This document shows, one piece after another, positions 42,339-53,463 of a stretch of 64,000 bases of DNA. The first letter of the stretch is position 1. Each line of letters starts with the position of its first letter. The notes beneath the pieces were generated by a model. The model ran no database searches and was not told the origin of the DNA. It saw only the letters and a list, made by a program, of their open reading frames with translations. The translations under genes were made by a program, and so were the position numbers. This DNA comes from Pseudomonas sp. TH15. GTDB lineage: Bacteria > Pseudomonadota > Gammaproteobacteria > Pseudomonadales > Pseudomonadaceae. The DNA lies in contig NZ_JAEKEL010000001.1 of NCBI RefSeq assembly GCF_016651105.1, positions 1,912,001 to 1,976,000 of the forward strand, in the 5' to 3' direction.

Positions 42339-42355
42339 GTTAGCTGGACACTTTC

Positions 42356-42407
42356 AACGCCGCTGTTCGACGGCGTTTCAAGGATGGGCGTTTCGCCCAT
42401 TTTTTTA
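42356..42407 (+). promoter_or_regulatory. Two leader hairpins before rimP, second terminator-like
   Basis: Stem AACGCCG...CGGCGTT (42356-42377) is followed by ATGGGCG-TTT-CGCCCAT with seven T (42384-42407). Together with the tRNA terminator this makes three hairpins in 90 bp ahead of the rimP-nusA operon, where NusA-dependent autoregulation is known in E. coli. Confidence 0.65.
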
Positions 42408-42446
42408 TTTTGCATAGCATGCACATACATGCACGAGGGGGTTCAG

Positions 42447-42905
42447 GTGTCGAGCAAGCTAGAAGAGTTGCAGGCCTTGCTGGCCCCGGTGGTCGTGGCC
42501 CTAGGCTATGAATGCTGGGGTATTGAGTTTTCGGCTCAAGGTCGCCACTCAATGTTGCGCGTTTATATCGATAAAGAAGGCGGTGTGTTGGTTGACGACT
42601 GTGCCATCGTCAGCCGTCAGATCAGCGGTGTTCTGGATGTTGAAGATCCAATCGCCGTTGAGTACACCCTTGAAGTTTCCTCGCCAGGCATGGAACGCCC
42701 ACTGTTCACTCTTGAGCAGTTTGCAAAATTTGCCGGTGAACAAGTGAAGATCAAGCTGCGCTCGCCTTTCGAAGGCCGACGCAACTTTCAGGGCCTTCTG
42801 CGCGGTGTAGAAGAGCAGGACGTCGTGGTGCAGGTAGAAGACCATGAGTTCCTGTTGCCGATCGATATGGTCGACAAGGCCAACATTATTCCCAGTTTTG
42901 ACTGA
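42447..42905 (+). CDS. rimP: Ribosome maturation factor RimP
   Basis: 152 residues from GTG 42447 ([20 protein letters not shown]), with GAGGGGG just upstream. Assists 30S subunit assembly. Conserved segments are [55 protein letters not shown] and [20 protein letters not shown] longer frame from 42384 would begin inside the terminator hairpin. First gene of the rimP-nusA-infB operon. Confidence 0.95.
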   Translation: MSSKLEELQALLAPVVVALGYECWGIEFSAQGRHSMLRVYIDKEGGVLVDDCAIVSRQISGVLDVEDPIAVEYTLEVSSPGMERPLFTLEQFAKFAGEQVKIKLRSPFEGRRNFQGLLRGVEEQDVVVQVEDHEFLLPIDMVDKANIIPSFD

Positions 42906-42952
42906 GACGCGGATCCCGCGGATCCAATGGCTTGCGAAAGGCGAGGCGTACG

Positions 42953-44434
42953 ATGAGCAAAGAAGTACTGCTGGTTGTTGAGTCGGTATCCAATGAAAAG
43001 GGCGTACCGGCAAACGTAATTTTTGAAGCGCTGGAGCTGGCTCTGGCCACTGCTACCAAAAAACGTTTCGAGGACGAAGTCGATCTGCGTGTGGAAATCA
43101 ATCGCCACACCGGTGCTTACGAGACATTCCGTCGCTGGACGGTCGTCGAAGAAGCAAACCTGGACGATCCGGCTATCGAAACCTGGCCGAGCAAGGTTGC
43201 AGAAACGCATCCTGGTGCCCAGGTTGGTGATGTAGTCGAAGAAAAGATCGAATCCATCGAGTTCGGCCGTATCGCTGCACAGACTGCCAAGCAAGTCATC
43301 GTGCAGAAAGTTCGCGAAGCCGAGCGTGCTCAAGTTGTTGATGCTTACCGCGAGCGCCTGGGTGAAATCATCTCCGGCACCGTGAAGAAAGTGACCCGCG
43401 ACAACGTGATCGTTGACCTGGGCAACAACGCTGAGGCGTTGCTGGCTCGTGAAGACATCATTTCTCGCGAAACTTTCCGGGTTGGCGTGCGTCTGCGTGC
43501 GCTGCTCAAGGAAATCCGCACCGAGAACCGCGGCCCGCAGCTGATCCTGTCGCGTACCGCGCCGGAAATGCTGATCGAGTTGTTCCGCATCGAAGTGCCG
43601 GAAATCGCTGAAGGCCTGATCGAAGTAATGGCTGCGTCCCGTGACCCGGGTTCGCGCGCCAAGATCGCGGTCCGCTCCAAGGACAAACGCATTGACCCGC
43701 AAGGCGCTTGCATCGGTATGCGCGGTTCGCGCGTCCAGGCAGTGTCGGGCGAGTTGGGCGGCGAGCGTGTGGACATCGTCCTGTGGGACGATAACCCGGC
43801 GCAGTTCGTGATTAATGCAATGTCGCCGGCTGAAGTGGCGGCAATTATCGTTGACGAAGATGCCCATGCAATGGACATCGCCGTTGGCGCAGACAATCTG
43901 GCTCAGGCCATCGGTCGCGGTGGTCAGAACGTGCGTCTGGCTAGCCAGTTGACTGGCTGGACCCTGAACGTGATGACCGAATCGGACATCCAGGCTAAGC
44001 AGCAAGCAGAAACCGGCGACATCCTGCGCAACTTCATCGACGAGCTGGAAGTCGATGAAGACCTGGCGCAAGTGCTGGTAGATGAAGGCTTCACCAGCCT
44101 GGAAGAGATTGCCTACGTACCGTTGGAAGAAATGCTCAACATCGACGGCTTTGACGAAGAAACCGTCAACGAGCTTCGCGCTCGCGCCAAGGATCGTTTG
44201 TTGACCAAAGCCATCGCTACTGAGGAAAAGCTGGCAGACGCCCATCCGGCCGAAGACCTGCTCTCGCTTGAGGGTATGGACAAGGATTTGGCGATGGAAC
44301 TGGCGGTGCGCGGCGTAATTACCCGCGAAGACCTGGCCGAGCAGTCTATTGACGACCTGCTCGACATCGACGGCATTGACGATGATCGTGCCGGCAAGTT
44401 GATCATGGCCGCCCGAGCCCACTGGTTCGAGTAA
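42953..44434 (+). CDS. nusA: Transcription termination/antitermination factor NusA
   Basis: 493 residues from ATG 42953 ([20 protein letters not shown]). An N-terminal RNA-polymerase-binding domain leads to S1 ([19 protein letters not shown]), two KH domains ([40 protein letters not shown]) and two C-terminal acidic repeats with helix-hairpin-helix motifs, as in gammaproteobacterial NusA. Between rimP and infB. Confidence 0.97.
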   Translation: MSKEVLLVVESVSNEKGVPANVIFEALELALATATKKRFEDEVDLRVEINRHTGAYETFRRWTVVEEANLDDPAIETWPSKVAETHPGAQVGDVVEEKIESIEFGRIAAQTAKQVIVQKVREAERAQVVDAYRERLGEIISGTVKKVTRDNVIVDLGNNAEALLAREDIISRETFRVGVRLRALLKEIRTENRGPQLILSRTAPEMLIELFRIEVPEIAEGLIEVMAASRDPGSRAKIAVRSKDKRIDPQGACIGMRGSRVQAVSGELGGERVDIVLWDDNPAQFVINAMSPAEVAAIIVDEDAHAMDIAVGADNLAQAIGRGGQNVRLASQLTGWTLNVMTESDIQAKQQAETGDILRNFIDELEVDEDLAQVLVDEGFTSLEEIAYVPLEEMLNIDGFDEETVNELRARAKDRLLTKAIATEEKLADAHPAEDLLSLEGMDKDLAMELAVRGVITREDLAEQSIDDLLDIDGIDDDRAGKLIMAARAHWFE

Positions 44435-44461
44435 TTAGGCGCGGCCTGAGGAGAGAAGTGC

Positions 44462-46987
44462 ATGACGCAAGTCACGGTGAAACAACTGGCCGATGAGGTC
44501 AAAACACCGGTAGAGCGCCTGTTGCAGCAGATGCGTGAGGCAGGTCTGCCGCACACCGCCGCCGAAGAACATGTGACTGACAGTGAGAAGCAATCTTTGC
44601 TGACTCACTTGAAAAGCAGCCACAAGGCGAAAGTGGAAGAACCACGCAAGATCACGCTGCAGCGTAAAACCACCAGCACCCTGCGTGTTGCTGGCAGCAA
44701 AAGCATCAGCGTTGAAGTCCGTAAAAAGAAAGTTTTCGTACAACGCAGCCCGGAAGAAATCGAAGCCGAGCGCAAACGCGAACTGGAAGAACGTCGCGCA
44801 GTAGATAATGCTGCCCGTCAAAAGGCTGAAGAAGAAGCCAAGCGTCGCGCCGAAGAAGAAGCGCGTCGCCAGCCTGCTACTGCGCAAAACGCTACTAACG
44901 ATGCTGTCGCAGCGCCTGCTGCGGTTGCCGAGCCAGTACGCGAAAGCGCACCGGTTGTGGCGGCTGCACCGGCTCCTTCTGCCGACCGCAAGCCAAACGA
45001 TCAGCGTCGTCCGGACAAACCACGTGCCGACGATAATAATCGTCGTAGCGGCGGTGGCGATGGTGAGCGCAAAAACGCTCCGCATCGTGCTTCGGTTAAA
45101 GAGAAAGCGCCTGCTCCACGTGTTGCGCCACGTACTACCGACGAAGAAAGCGATGGCTTCCGTCGTGGTGGTCGCGGCAAGGCCAAGCTGAAGAAACGCA
45201 ACGCTCACGGTTTCCAGAGCCCAACCGGCCCTGTCGTGCGTGATGTGCAGATTGGCGAGACCATCACTGTTGGCGATCTCGCCAATCAGATGTCGGTCAA
45301 GGCTGCTGAAATCATCAAGTTCATGTTCAAACTGGGTACCCCAGCGACCATCAACCAGGTGCTTGATCAGGAAACTGCTCAGCTGGTAGCCGAAGAACTG
45401 GGCCACAAAGTGACCCTGGTCAGCGACACCGCCCTGGAAGATTCCCTGGCCGAGTCCCTGAAGTTTGAGGGTGAGACGTTCTCCCGTGCACCGGTTGTGA
45501 CCGTAATGGGCCACGTTGACCACGGTAAAACCTCGCTGCTCGACTACATCCGTCGTGCCAAGGTAGCTGCTGGCGAAGCCGGCGGTATCACCCAGCACAT
45601 CGGTGCGTACCACGTTGAAACTGATCGCGGTATGGTCACTTTCCTCGATACCCCGGGTCACGCTGCGTTTACCGCAATGCGTGCCCGTGGTGCCAAGGCG
45701 ACCGACATCGTGATCCTGGTCGTTGCAGCGGACGACGGCGTAATGCCGCAGACCATTGAAGCTGTCCAGCACGCCAAGGCTGCCGGTGTTCCACTGGTCG
45801 TTGCAGTGAACAAAATCGACAAGCCGGGCGCTGATCTTGATCGCATCCGTAGTGAACTGTCGGTTCACGGCGTGACCTCGGAAGAGTGGGGCGGCGACAC
45901 CCCGTTCGTATCGGTTTCGGCGAAAGTCGGTACTGGCGTGGACGAGTTGCTCGAAGCTGTTCTGCTGCAAGCCGAAGTTCTGGAACTGAAAGCGACTCCA
46001 TCGGCCCCAGGTCGTGGTGTCGTGGTTGAATCGCGTCTCGACAAAGGTCGTGGCCCGGTTGCAACCGTTCTGGTTCAAGACGGTACCCTGCGCCAAGGCG
46101 ACATGGTCCTGGTCGGTTCGAACTATGGCCGTGTACGTGCCATGCTCGACGAGAACGGCAAGCCAATCAAGGAAGCCGGTCCTTCCATCCCTGTCGAGAT
46201 CCTCGGCCTGGACGGTACCCCGGACGCCGGCGACGAGATGAGCGTGCTGTCGGACGAGAAGAAAGCCCGTGAAGTGGCTCTGTTCCGTCAAGGCAAGTTC
46301 CGCGAAGTCAAGCTGGCCCGTGCTCACGCCGGCAAGCTGGAAAACATCTTCGAAAACATGGGCCAGGCAGAGAAGAAGACGCTTAACATCGTCCTCAAAT
46401 CTGACGTCCGTGGTTCGCTGGAAGCGTTGAACGGTGCCTTGAACGGCCTGGGTAACGACGAAGTGCAAGTGCGTGTTGTTGGTGGCGGCGTCGGTGGTAT
46501 CACCGAGTCCGACGCTAACCTGGCGCTGGCCTCCAACGCTGTACTGTTTGGCTTCAACGTGCGTGCCGATGCTGGCGCTCGCAAGATCGTCGAGCAGGAA
46601 GGTCTGGATATGCGTTACTACAACGTGATCTACGACATCATCGAAGACGTCAAGAAAGCCCTCACCGGTATGCTGGGCAGCGATGTTCGCGAGAACATCC
46701 TGGGTACCGCTGAAGTACGTGACGTGTTCCGTTCGCCGAAGTTTGGCGCGATCGCCGGTTGCATGGTTATCGAAGGTGTTGTTCACCGTAACCGTCCAAT
46801 CCGTGTACTGCGTGAAGACATCGTTATCTTCGAAGGCGAGCTGGAATCCCTGCGCCGCTTCAAGGATGACGCTTCCGAAGTACGTGCCGGCATGGAATGC
46901 GGTATTGGCGTCAAGAGCTACAACGACGTCAAAGCTGGCGACAAGATCGAAGTCTACGAGAAGGTTCAGGTTGCTCGCAGCCTCTAA
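44462..46987 (+). CDS. infB: Translation initiation factor IF-2
   Basis: 841 residues. The N-terminal region has [20 protein letters not shown] and a long Lys/Arg/Glu/Ala coiled and Ala/Pro-rich linker (about 100-240) with [20 protein letters not shown]. The GTPase domain carries [14 protein letters not shown] (G1), [13 protein letters not shown] (G3) and [12 protein letters not shown] (G4), then beta-barrel domains and the C-terminal fMet-tRNA-binding domain. It brings initiator tRNA, encoded just upstream of this operon, to the ribosome. Confidence 0.97.
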   Translation: MTQVTVKQLADEVKTPVERLLQQMREAGLPHTAAEEHVTDSEKQSLLTHLKSSHKAKVEEPRKITLQRKTTSTLRVAGSKSISVEVRKKKVFVQRSPEEIEAERKRELEERRAVDNAARQKAEEEAKRRAEEEARRQPATAQNATNDAVAAPAAVAEPVRESAPVVAAAPAPSADRKPNDQRRPDKPRADDNNRRSGGGDGERKNAPHRASVKEKAPAPRVAPRTTDEESDGFRRGGRGKAKLKKRNAHGFQSPTGPVVRDVQIGETITVGDLANQMSVKAAEIIKFMFKLGTPATINQVLDQETAQLVAEELGHKVTLVSDTALEDSLAESLKFEGETFSRAPVVTVMGHVDHGKTSLLDYIRRAKVAAGEAGGITQHIGAYHVETDRGMVTFLDTPGHAAFTAMRARGAKATDIVILVVAADDGVMPQTIEAVQHAKAAGVPLVVAVNKIDKPGADLDRIRSELSVHGVTSEEWGGDTPFVSVSAKVGTGVDELLEAVLLQAEVLELKATPSAPGRGVVVESRLDKGRGPVATVLVQDGTLRQGDMVLVGSNYGRVRAMLDENGKPIKEAGPSIPVEILGLDGTPDAGDEMSVLSDEKKAREVALFRQGKFREVKLARAHAGKLENIFENMGQAEKKTLNIVLKSDVRGSLEALNGALNGLGNDEVQVRVVGGGVGGITESDANLALASNAVLFGFNVRADAGARKIVEQEGLDMRYYNVIYDIIEDVKKALTGMLGSDVRENILGTAEVRDVFRSPKFGAIAGCMVIEGVVHRNRPIRVLREDIVIFEGELESLRRFKDDASEVRAGMECGIGVKSYNDVKAGDKIEVYEKVQVARSL

Positions 46988-47058
46988 CTCGCGCACTTCA
47001 AGGGCCACGGCGAGCCGCCGCATGCAAGTGCGCGGCACGGCGTCAGGACTCTAAACGC

Positions 47059-47092
47059 AACGCCCGGTCTGGCTTTTGTCAGGCCGGGCGTT
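47059..47092 (+). terminator. Hairpin between infB and rbfA
   Basis: AACGCCCGGTCTG...CAGGCCGGGCGTT, stem of about 13 bp with one bulge and an 8-nt loop; only a short T-run. A partial terminator or processing site within the operon. Confidence 0.55.
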
Positions 47093-47146
47093 TGCCGCTT
47101 TCAGACCCCACGGGTTTCACCGTGAGGCAGTAACAGGTAACAAGAC

Positions 47147-47548
47147 ATGGCAAAAGAATACAGCCGTACCCAACGTATCGGCGATCAGATGCAGCGTGAG
47201 CTTGCACAGCTGATCCGTCGTGAAGTCAAAGACCCGCGCGTCGGCCTGGTCACCATTACCGCTGTTGAAGTCAGCCGTGACGTCGGTCACGCCAAGATCT
47301 TCATCACCGTGATGGGCCAGGACAACGCCGAAGACATCGCGCAAAGCATCAAGGTGCTCAACTCCGCCGCCGGCTTCCTGCGCATGCAGTTGGCTCGCGA
47401 AATGAAGTTGCGCAGCGTTCCACAGTTGCACTTCCACTACGACGAAAGCGTCGTGCGTGGCGCGCACCTGTCGGCCCTGATCGAGCGTGCAGTGGCTGAA
47501 GACAATCAGCACCCGGTAGCGGCTGAACCCGAAGACGCCAAGGAGTAA
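47147..47548 (+). CDS. rbfA: Ribosome-binding factor A
   Basis: 133 residues. KH-like fold: [51 protein letters not shown] and [14 protein letters not shown]. Needed for 30S maturation and cold adaptation. It is followed by truB after 3 bp, the conserved pair. Confidence 0.96.
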   Translation: MAKEYSRTQRIGDQMQRELAQLIRREVKDPRVGLVTITAVEVSRDVGHAKIFITVMGQDNAEDIAQSIKVLNSAAGFLRMQLAREMKLRSVPQLHFHYDESVVRGAHLSALIERAVAEDNQHPVAAEPEDAKE

Positions 47549-47551
47549 TCG

Positions 47552-48469
47552 GTGGCTCAGGTCAAACGTATCCGTCGTAACGTCAGCGGCATCATCCTGC
47601 TCGACAAACCGCTGGGGTTCACCTCCAACGCGGCGTTGCAGAAGGTTCGCTGGTTGCTGAACGCCGAGAAGGCCGGGCACACCGGTAGCCTTGATCCGCT
47701 GGCCACCGGTGTGCTGCCGTTGTGCTTCGGTGAGGCCACCAAGTTCTCGCAATACCTGCTCGACTCCGACAAGGCTTATGAAACCCTGGCGCAACTGGGC
47801 AAGACCACCACCACGGCGGATGCCGAAGGTGATGTTCTGCTGGAGCGCCCGGTGACCGTTGGTCGCGCCGATGTCGAAGCTGCTTTACCCGGTTTTCGTG
47901 GGCAAATCAGTCAGATACCGCCGATGTACTCGGCGCTCAAGCGTGATGGCCAGCCGCTGTACAAGCTGGCCCGTGCAGGCGAAGTAGTGGAGCGCGAACC
48001 GCGTTCTGTTACTATTGCGCGCTTGGAATTGCTGGCCTTTGAGGGTGATACTGCGCGGCTTGCGGTGGATTGCAGCAAAGGCACCTATATCCGCACACTG
48101 GTGGAGGATATCGGTGAGCAACTCGGTTGTGGCGCTTACGTTGCTGAATTGCGACGTACCCAGGCCGGGCCTTTCACGCTGGCGCAGACTGTCACGCTTG
48201 AAGAGTTGGAAGCGGTACATGCCGAAGGCGGCAACGAAGCGGTCGACCGCTTCCTGATGCCATCGGACAGCGGCTTGCTGGATTGGCCACTGTTGCAGTT
48301 CTCGGAGCACAGCTCGTTCTACTGGCTTAACGGCCAACCGGTACGGGCCCCGGATGCACCGAAGTTTGGCATGGTACGGGTACAGGATCACAACGGTCGC
48401 TTCATCGGTATCGGTGAAGTGAGCGAAGACGGGCGCATCGCGCCGCGTCGACTGATTCGGTCGGAATGA
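47552..48469 (+). CDS. truB: tRNA pseudouridine-55 synthase TruB
   Basis: 305 residues, GTG start at 47552. The catalytic Asp is in [20 protein letters not shown]; other signatures are [31 protein letters not shown] and [17 protein letters not shown]-terminal PUA-like region ends the chain. It modifies U55 in the T loop of tRNAs. Lies between rbfA and rpsO. Confidence 0.96.
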   Translation: MAQVKRIRRNVSGIILLDKPLGFTSNAALQKVRWLLNAEKAGHTGSLDPLATGVLPLCFGEATKFSQYLLDSDKAYETLAQLGKTTTTADAEGDVLLERPVTVGRADVEAALPGFRGQISQIPPMYSALKRDGQPLYKLARAGEVVEREPRSVTIARLELLAFEGDTARLAVDCSKGTYIRTLVEDIGEQLGCGAYVAELRRTQAGPFTLAQTVTLEELEAVHAEGGNEAVDRFLMPSDSGLLDWPLLQFSEHSSFYWLNGQPVRAPDAPKFGMVRVQDHNGRFIGIGEVSEDGRIAPRRLIRSE

Positions 48470-48571
48470 CCGAAACCGGTCTGCGTAACAGCAGGCTGGC
48501 GAGGGTGGCTGTTAGCAGGCACGGTCACTACTCATTTTTAGATACAGGGATTTGTCCCTGGCCTGTTGAAG

Positions 48572-48588
48572 CTGTTTCTCTGAAACAG
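48572..48588 (+). promoter_or_regulatory. Hairpin in rpsO leader
   Basis: CTGTTTC-TCT-GAAACAG, 24 bp before the rpsO start. S15 autoregulates through leader structure in other bacteria, so a regulatory role is plausible. Confidence 0.4.
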
Positions 48589-48611
48589 TTTCCTGATAAA
48601 AGGATTGCCTC

Positions 48612-48881
48612 ATGGCTCTCGACGTTCAAGAAAAAGCTCAAATCGTAGCTGACTACCAGCAAGCTGTTGGTGACACTGGTTCGCCAGAAGTGCAAGTTGC
48701 ACTGCTGACCCACAACATCAACAAACTGCAAGGTCACTTCAAGGCCAACGGTAAAGATCACCACTCCCGTCGTGGTCTGATCCGCATGGTAAACCAGCGC
48801 CGTAAGCTGCTGGACTACCTGAAAGGCAAGGATCTGGGCCGTTACCAGGCTCTGATCGGTCGCCTGGGTCTGCGTCGCTAA
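48612..48881 (+). CDS. rpsO: 30S ribosomal protein S15
   Basis: 89 residues: [74 protein letters not shown]. Binds 16S rRNA early in assembly. Standard length, ahead of pnp as in most gammaproteobacteria. Confidence 0.98.
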   Translation: MALDVQEKAQIVADYQQAVGDTGSPEVQVALLTHNINKLQGHFKANGKDHHSRRGLIRMVNQRRKLLDYLKGKDLGRYQALIGRLGLRR

Positions 48882-48914
48882 TAAGCGATTGCGCTAGAGG
48901 TTGGTTGTCTGTCT

Positions 48915-48941
48915 TGCGTCAGTGGGTTTCCCGCTGGCGCA
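48915..48941 (+). promoter_or_regulatory. Hairpin between rpsO and pnp
   Basis: TGCGTCAGTGGG-TTT-CCCGCTGGCGCA forms a 12-bp stem with two G-T pairs. In E. coli the pnp leader stem is cut by RNase III and used in autoregulation; this stem is in the equivalent position. Confidence 0.6.
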
Positions 48942-49075
48942 TGGCAGGCTCCCAGCCTCAAGTTTTATCTGGATACACGTTTTACCCTGGACAGACGTTG
49001 GGCCGACTCCCGACATTGCCCAAGAATTTCGCAAGAAGACAAGTTCCCCAAGAGCCACAAAGAAGGTAGGACACC

Positions 49076-51181
49076 GTGAACCCGGTAATCAAAAAATTCC
49101 AGTTCGGTCAGTCGACCGTTACCCTCGAGACTGGCCGTATCGCCCGTCAGGCCTCCGGCGCAGTATTGGTCACCGTTGACGACGACGTCAGCGTATTGGT
49201 GACCGTCGTTGGTGCCAAGCAAGCCGATCCAGGCAAGGGCTTCTTCCCTCTGTCCGTTCACTACCAGGAAAAGACTTACGCTGCCGGTAAGATCCCTGGC
49301 GGTTTCTTCAAGCGCGAAGGCCGTCCTTCCGAGAAAGAAACCCTGACTTCCCGACTGATCGATCGTCCGATCCGTCCGCTGTTCCCAGAAGGCTTCATGA
49401 ACGAAGTGCAGGTTGTCTGCACCGTCGTTTCCACCAGCAAGAAGACCGATCCGGACATCGCTGCGATGATCGGTACCTCGGCTGCCCTGGCCATCTCCGG
49501 CATTCCTTTCGATGGCCCTATCGGCTGTGCACGCGTTGCGTTCCACGAAAGCACCGGCTACCTGCTGAACCCGACTTACGAACAACAGAAAGCTTCGAGC
49601 CTGGACATGGTCGTTGCCGGTACTTCGGAAGCTGTGTTGATGGTTGAATCGGAAGCCAAAGAGCTGACCGAAGACCAGATGCTGGGCGCGGTACTGTTTG
49701 CTCACGACGAGTTCCAGGTTGTGATCAACGCCGTTAAAGAACTGGCTGCCGAAGCGGCCAAGCCAACCTGGACCTGGACTCCACAGCCAGAAGCCACCGC
49801 TCTGCTGGGCGCCATCCGTGCCGAGTTCGGCGACGCGATCTCCCAGGCTTACACCATCACCATCAAGGCCGACCGTTACGCTCGCCTGGGTGAGCTGAAA
49901 GACCAGGTTGTTGCCAAGCTGTCCGGTGAAGAAGGCCAGCCTTCTTCCAGCGAAGTCAAAGCTGCTTTCGGCGAAATCGAATACCGCACCGTTCGCGAAA
50001 ATATCGTAAACGGCAAGCCACGTATCGACGGCCGCGACACCAAGACCGTACGTCCTCTGAACATCGAAGTCGGTGTTCTGCCAAAGACCCACGGTTCGGC
50101 ACTGTTCACCCGTGGCGAAACCCAGGCTCTGGTTGTTGCAACACTGGGCACCGCCCGTGACGCACAACTGCTGGACACCCTGGAAGGCGAGAAAAAAGAC
50201 CCGTTCATGCTGCACTACAACTTCCCTCCGTTTTCGGTAGGTGAGTGTGGTCGCATGGGTGGCGCTGGTCGTCGCGAAATCGGTCACGGCCGTCTGGCCC
50301 GTCGTTCGATTGCAGCCATGCTGCCTGCTGCCGACGTGTTCCCGTACACCATTCGTGTTGTGTCGGAAATCACCGAGTCCAACGGTTCGAGCTCCATGGC
50401 TTCGGTCTGCGGCGCTTCCCTGGCCCTGATGGATGCCGGCGTTCCGATGAAGGCACCGGTTGCCGGTATCGCCATGGGTCTGGTTAAAGAAGGCGAGAAA
50501 TTCGCCATCCTGACCGACATCCTGGGTGACGAAGACCACCTCGGCGACATGGACTTCAAAGTAGCCGGTACCGCCAAAGGTGTTACCGCGCTGCAGATGG
50601 ACATCAAGATCAAAGGCATCACCGAAGAAATCATGGAAATCGCTCTGGGCCAAGCCCTGGAAGCGCGCCTGAACATCCTCGGTCAGATGAACCAGATCAT
50701 TGGTCAGTCCCGCACCGAGTTGTCGGAAAATGCTCCGACCATGATCGCGATGAAAATCGACACCGACAAAATCCGTGATGTTATCGGTAAAGGCGGCGCG
50801 ACCATTCGTGCGATCTGTGAAGAGACCAAGGCTTCGATCGATATCGAAGACGACGGCTCGATCAAGATCTTCGGCGAAACCAAGGAAGCTGCTGAAGCTG
50901 CACGTCAGCGCGTTCTGGGCATCACCGCAGAAGCTGAAATCGGCAAGATCTACGTCGGTAAGGTTGAGCGCATCGTCGACTTCGGCGCATTCGTCAACAT
51001 CCTGCCTGGCAAGGACGGTCTGGTTCACATCTCCATGTTGAGCGACGCTCGCGTTGAGAAAGTGACCGACATCCTGAAAGAAGGCCAGGAAGTGGAAGTA
51101 CTGGTACTGGACGTGGACAACCGCGGCCGTATCAAGCTGTCCATCAAAGACGTAGCAGCAGCCAAGGCGTCGGGCGTTTAA
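49076..51181 (+). CDS. pnp: Polynucleotide phosphorylase
   Basis: 701 residues, GTG start at 49076 with AAGGTAGG upstream. Degrades RNA 3' to 5' phosphorolytically, in the degradosome with RNase E. Two RNase PH domains ([79 protein letters not shown]) are followed by KH ([19 protein letters not shown]) and S1 ([20 protein letters not shown]) domains. A strong terminator follows. Confidence 0.97.
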   Translation: MNPVIKKFQFGQSTVTLETGRIARQASGAVLVTVDDDVSVLVTVVGAKQADPGKGFFPLSVHYQEKTYAAGKIPGGFFKREGRPSEKETLTSRLIDRPIRPLFPEGFMNEVQVVCTVVSTSKKTDPDIAAMIGTSAALAISGIPFDGPIGCARVAFHESTGYLLNPTYEQQKASSLDMVVAGTSEAVLMVESEAKELTEDQMLGAVLFAHDEFQVVINAVKELAAEAAKPTWTWTPQPEATALLGAIRAEFGDAISQAYTITIKADRYARLGELKDQVVAKLSGEEGQPSSSEVKAAFGEIEYRTVRENIVNGKPRIDGRDTKTVRPLNIEVGVLPKTHGSALFTRGETQALVVATLGTARDAQLLDTLEGEKKDPFMLHYNFPPFSVGECGRMGGAGRREIGHGRLARRSIAAMLPAADVFPYTIRVVSEITESNGSSSMASVCGASLALMDAGVPMKAPVAGIAMGLVKEGEKFAILTDILGDEDHLGDMDFKVAGTAKGVTALQMDIKIKGITEEIMEIALGQALEARLNILGQMNQIIGQSRTELSENAPTMIAMKIDTDKIRDVIGKGGATIRAICEETKASIDIEDDGSIKIFGETKEAAEAARQRVLGITAEAEIGKIYVGKVERIVDFGAFVNILPGKDGLVHISMLSDARVEKVTDILKEGQEVEVLVLDVDNRGRIKLSIKDVAAAKASGV

Positions 51182-51204
51182 GACACCCCTCGCTTTAGCG
51201 CAAT

Positions 51205-51241
51205 AAAAATGCCCCGCCGTGTACACGGCGGGGCATTTTTT
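51205..51241 (+). terminator. Terminator after pnp
   Basis: AAAAATGCCCCGCCGTG and its exact complement ending in ATTTTTT, perfect stem of about 17 bp. Confidence 0.93.
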
Positions 51242-51333
51242 GTCTGGTAAAAAGCAATTGAGTTTCAAGAGATAACCATCAGGCAACCCACAAATTTGCC
51301 GCAGCACACGACCTGTGCTAGGTTTAGCTCACC

Positions 51334-51406
51334 GCCCGTGTAGCTCAGCCGGTAGAGCAGCGCACTCGTAACGCGAAGGTCGCAGGTTCGATTCCTGTCT
51401 CGGGCA
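51334..51406 (+). tRNA. tRNA-Thr (CGT), atypical
   Basis: A 73-nt cloverleaf with acceptor GCCCGTG/CTCGGGC, D arm GCTCAGCCGGTAGAGC, anticodon loop CTCGTAA (CGT, Thr) and T arm GCAGGTTCGATTCCTGT. Three positions do not pair: U6-U67, G27-A43 and A31-C39. CCA is not encoded (AAG follows the discriminator). It may be a functional minor tRNA, with CCA added enzymatically, or a degenerating copy. Confidence 0.75.
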
Positions 51407-51417
51407 AAGAATTACTG

Positions 51418-51912
51418 CTATTTCACCTTCCGGCTCAGATCCTCGACGGAGCGTTTGAGCTGATCCATCGCCCGATCCTGATCATTGATCTTCTGTTTCA
51501 GATTGGAAATCTCGCTGCTGCTCGAGCTTGAGCTCGAACCGCTGTTGCGCTTGAGGTCTTCGACCTGACGACCGAGGGTGTCCAGCTCGCGATCCTGTTC
51601 CTTGACCTTGTTCTTCAGGTCATCAATTTCCTTGCCACTGGAGTTTGAACTGGAACCGCTACTGCGTTTGAGGTCTTCGATCTGGCGCGTCTGCTCACTG
51701 ATCGTGTCACGCATCTTTTTCAGCTCATCGATACTGATGTCGCTTCTGATCACCACCTCTTTGCCGTAATCGTTGTGAATCAGCGGAACCTTGTCGCCGT
51801 AGGACGGACTACTGGAACTCAGCTCCACAGCCATCGCGCTGGCAGGAAGCGCCAGAACCGTGATCAGAGCGGTGGCGGACACAACGGTGGAGATCTTCGA
51901 AAAGCTGCGCAT
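51418..51912 (-). CDS. Secreted protein with repeated coiled coils and Ser linkers
   Basis: 164 residues from ATG 51912 (MRSFSKISTV), preceded by AGGAAA. A signal peptide ends near residue 27-29 (VLALPASAMA). The mature part has a short segment PSYGDKVPLIHNDYGKEVVI, then three heptad-rich helices (about 60-83, 95-123, 134-164) that repeat RQIEDLKR / RQVEDLKR / RSVEDLSR. Two serine-rich linkers separate them (SSGSSSNSSG at 84-93; SGSSSSSSSS at 124-133). Probably a periplasmic or envelope coiled-coil protein. No known family is recognised. It ends 12 bp from the atypical tRNA-Thr. Confidence 0.7.
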   Translation of the reverse strand: MRSFSKISTVVSATALITVLALPASAMAVELSSSSPSYGDKVPLIHNDYGKEVVIRSDISIDELKKMRDTISEQTRQIEDLKRSSGSSSNSSGKEIDDLKNKVKEQDRELDTLGRQVEDLKRNSGSSSSSSSSEISNLKQKINDQDRAMDQLKRSVEDLSRKVK

Positions 51913-52207
51913 CACTGGTTTTCCTTGTGAACAGCGGAGATGAGTGCCGAAGTGGCACATCGCTATGACTCGAAAAGCGTATTTATGTTCCGCAGGTCAA
52001 CTTTTTGTGAGAGAGATGTAAAGAGCCGTGTAAATCGTCAGCTAAAGGTCCTATATTCGGAGCTTGCATGAGCACCACCGAGCTGTTTTCAGATGATCCC
52101 GAATGGTTCTGAAGGCCAGACAAACCAGGCTTCACGCGGTTTTTTGCGTCAGAGAGATCCTTGATGATCCAGATCCATCTTCCATTCCCCAGATCAGCGA
52201 GAACGAC

Positions 52208-52513
52208 ATGACCGTTAAAGAATTGACCCAAGAAGCCAGACACGAAGAAGCGCTCAAGAAGTACTTGCTGGAGTCGCCCCAGCTAGCCGAAGAGATCAAG
52301 GACCTGCCCGCCGACGATCAGAAAGACCAGGTCCAATGGGCGTTCGAGGATGAAGCGGAATCGCAAGGCTTGCAGCCTTGGGAGCTGACGCTCAAGTACA
52401 CCTCAAGTCCTGAAGAGTTCGAGGCGGCACGCCTGGTTCTGCACAAAGAGGCGGCCGAAGTATTGGGTGTCGAGTGGGAACAGTACTGCGAGGACAATAA
52501 TCTGGTGGTCTGA
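52208..52513 (+). CDS. Small acidic conserved protein, DUF6388-like
   Basis: 101 residues from ATG 52208 (MTVKELTQEARHEEALKKYL). Helical and acidic: PQLAEEIKDLPADDQKDQVQ, WAFEDEAESQGLQPWELTLK, YTSSPEEFEAARLVLHKEAA, ending WEQYCEDNNLVV. The PWELTLKY..SPEEFEA segment recalls small Pseudomonas proteins filed under DUF6388; that match is from memory and uncertain. No signal peptide or membrane segment; cytoplasmic. Function unknown. Confidence 0.6.
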   Translation: MTVKELTQEARHEEALKKYLLESPQLAEEIKDLPADDQKDQVQWAFEDEAESQGLQPWELTLKYTSSPEEFEAARLVLHKEAAEVLGVEWEQYCEDNNLVV

Positions 52514-52515
52514 CC

Positions 52516-52606
52516 TGTGGGAGCGGGCTTGCTCGCGAAGAGGGTGTATCAGTCGACGATTTTTATCGTCTGACTCACCGCTTTCGCGAGCAAGCCCGCT
52601 CCCACA
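52516..52606. repeat. REPIN folding into one 91-bp hairpin
   Basis: TGTGGGAGCGGGCTTGCTCG at the left and CGAGCAAGCCCGCTCCCACA at the right are exact inverted copies. The loop contains a further stem AGTCGACGAT-TTTT-ATCGTCTGACT. It separates the convergent genes at 52208 and nadC and probably ends both transcripts. Confidence 0.85.
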
Positions 52607-52614
52607 TTTTTCAA

Positions 52615-53463
52615 TCAGAGGCTGAGCCGCATCGATAGGTCGACGGCTTTTACATCCTTGGTCATCGCACCAATCGAAATGTAATCAACCCCGGTTTCGG
52701 CAATCGGCAGCAACGTGCTTTCGTTGATACCGCCGCTGGCCTCCAGTTTTGCCTTGCCGCCGTTCAGGCGCACCGCTTCACGCATGTCATCCAGGCTCAG
52801 TTCGTCGAGCATGATGATATCGGCACCGGCCGCCAGGGCCTCTTTCAGCTCATCCAGGCTTTCCACTTCGATTTCTACCGGCTTGCCCGGGGCAATCTTG
52901 TGCGCGGCCTTGATCGCTTCAGGAATGCCGCCGCAGGCCGCGATATGGTTTTCCTTGATCAGGAAGGCGTCATACAGACCAATACGGTGGTTGTGGCAGC
53001 CGCCGCAAGTCACGGCATACTTCTGCGCCAGACGCAGCCCCGGCAGGGTTTTGCGGGTGTCGAGCAGCTTTACCTGAGTCTCGGCGACGAAATCCGCCAG
53101 AAATTGCGCGCGCGTTGCCACACCTGACAGCAATTGCAGGAAATTCAGCGCACAGCGCTCACCCGTCAGCAGCGAACGCGCCGGGCCTTCGAGGTGAAAC
53201 AGCGGCTGATTGGGCTGCACCCGTTCGCCATCGCGCACCTGCCAGTGCACCGCAACCCGTGGGTCCAACTGCCGGAAAACGGCGTCAACCCAAGCAGTGC
53301 CGGCAATGACGGCCGCGTCGCGGGTGATGATGGTGGCTTTGGCCAGGCGTTCGGCCGGGATCAGCTGTGCGGTGATGTCGCCGCTGCCGATATCTTCGAG
53401 CAACGCACGGCGCACGTTGGCTTCGATTTCGGCGGTCAAATCGGCGAGACGTAGATTCGGCAT
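52615..53463 (-). CDS. nadC: Quinolinate phosphoribosyltransferase (carboxylating)
   Basis: 282 residues from ATG 53463 ([10 protein letters not shown]). Makes nicotinate mononucleotide from quinolinate and PRPP in NAD synthesis. Signatures: [60 protein letters not shown] and [18 protein letters not shown], then [15 protein letters not shown] and LEASGGINE. Normal length. Divergent from the DUF1631 gene. Confidence 0.96.
   Translation of the reverse strand: MPNLRLADLTAEIEANVRRALLEDIGSGDITAQLIPAERLAKATIITRDAAVIAGTAWVDAVFRQLDPRVAVHWQVRDGERVQPNQPLFHLEGPARSLLTGERCALNFLQLLSGVATRAQFLADFVAETQVKLLDTRKTLPGLRLAQKYAVTCGGCHNHRIGLYDAFLIKENHIAACGGIPEAIKAAHKIAPGKPVEIEVESLDELKEALAAGADIIMLDELSLDDMREAVRLNGGKAKLEASGGINESTLLPIAETGVDYISIGAMTKDVKAVDLSMRLSL

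Noticed and set aside
44435..47038. 867-codon frame antisense to infB
   Set aside because: Mirror frame of a certain gene; similar shadows lie against nusA and pnp.
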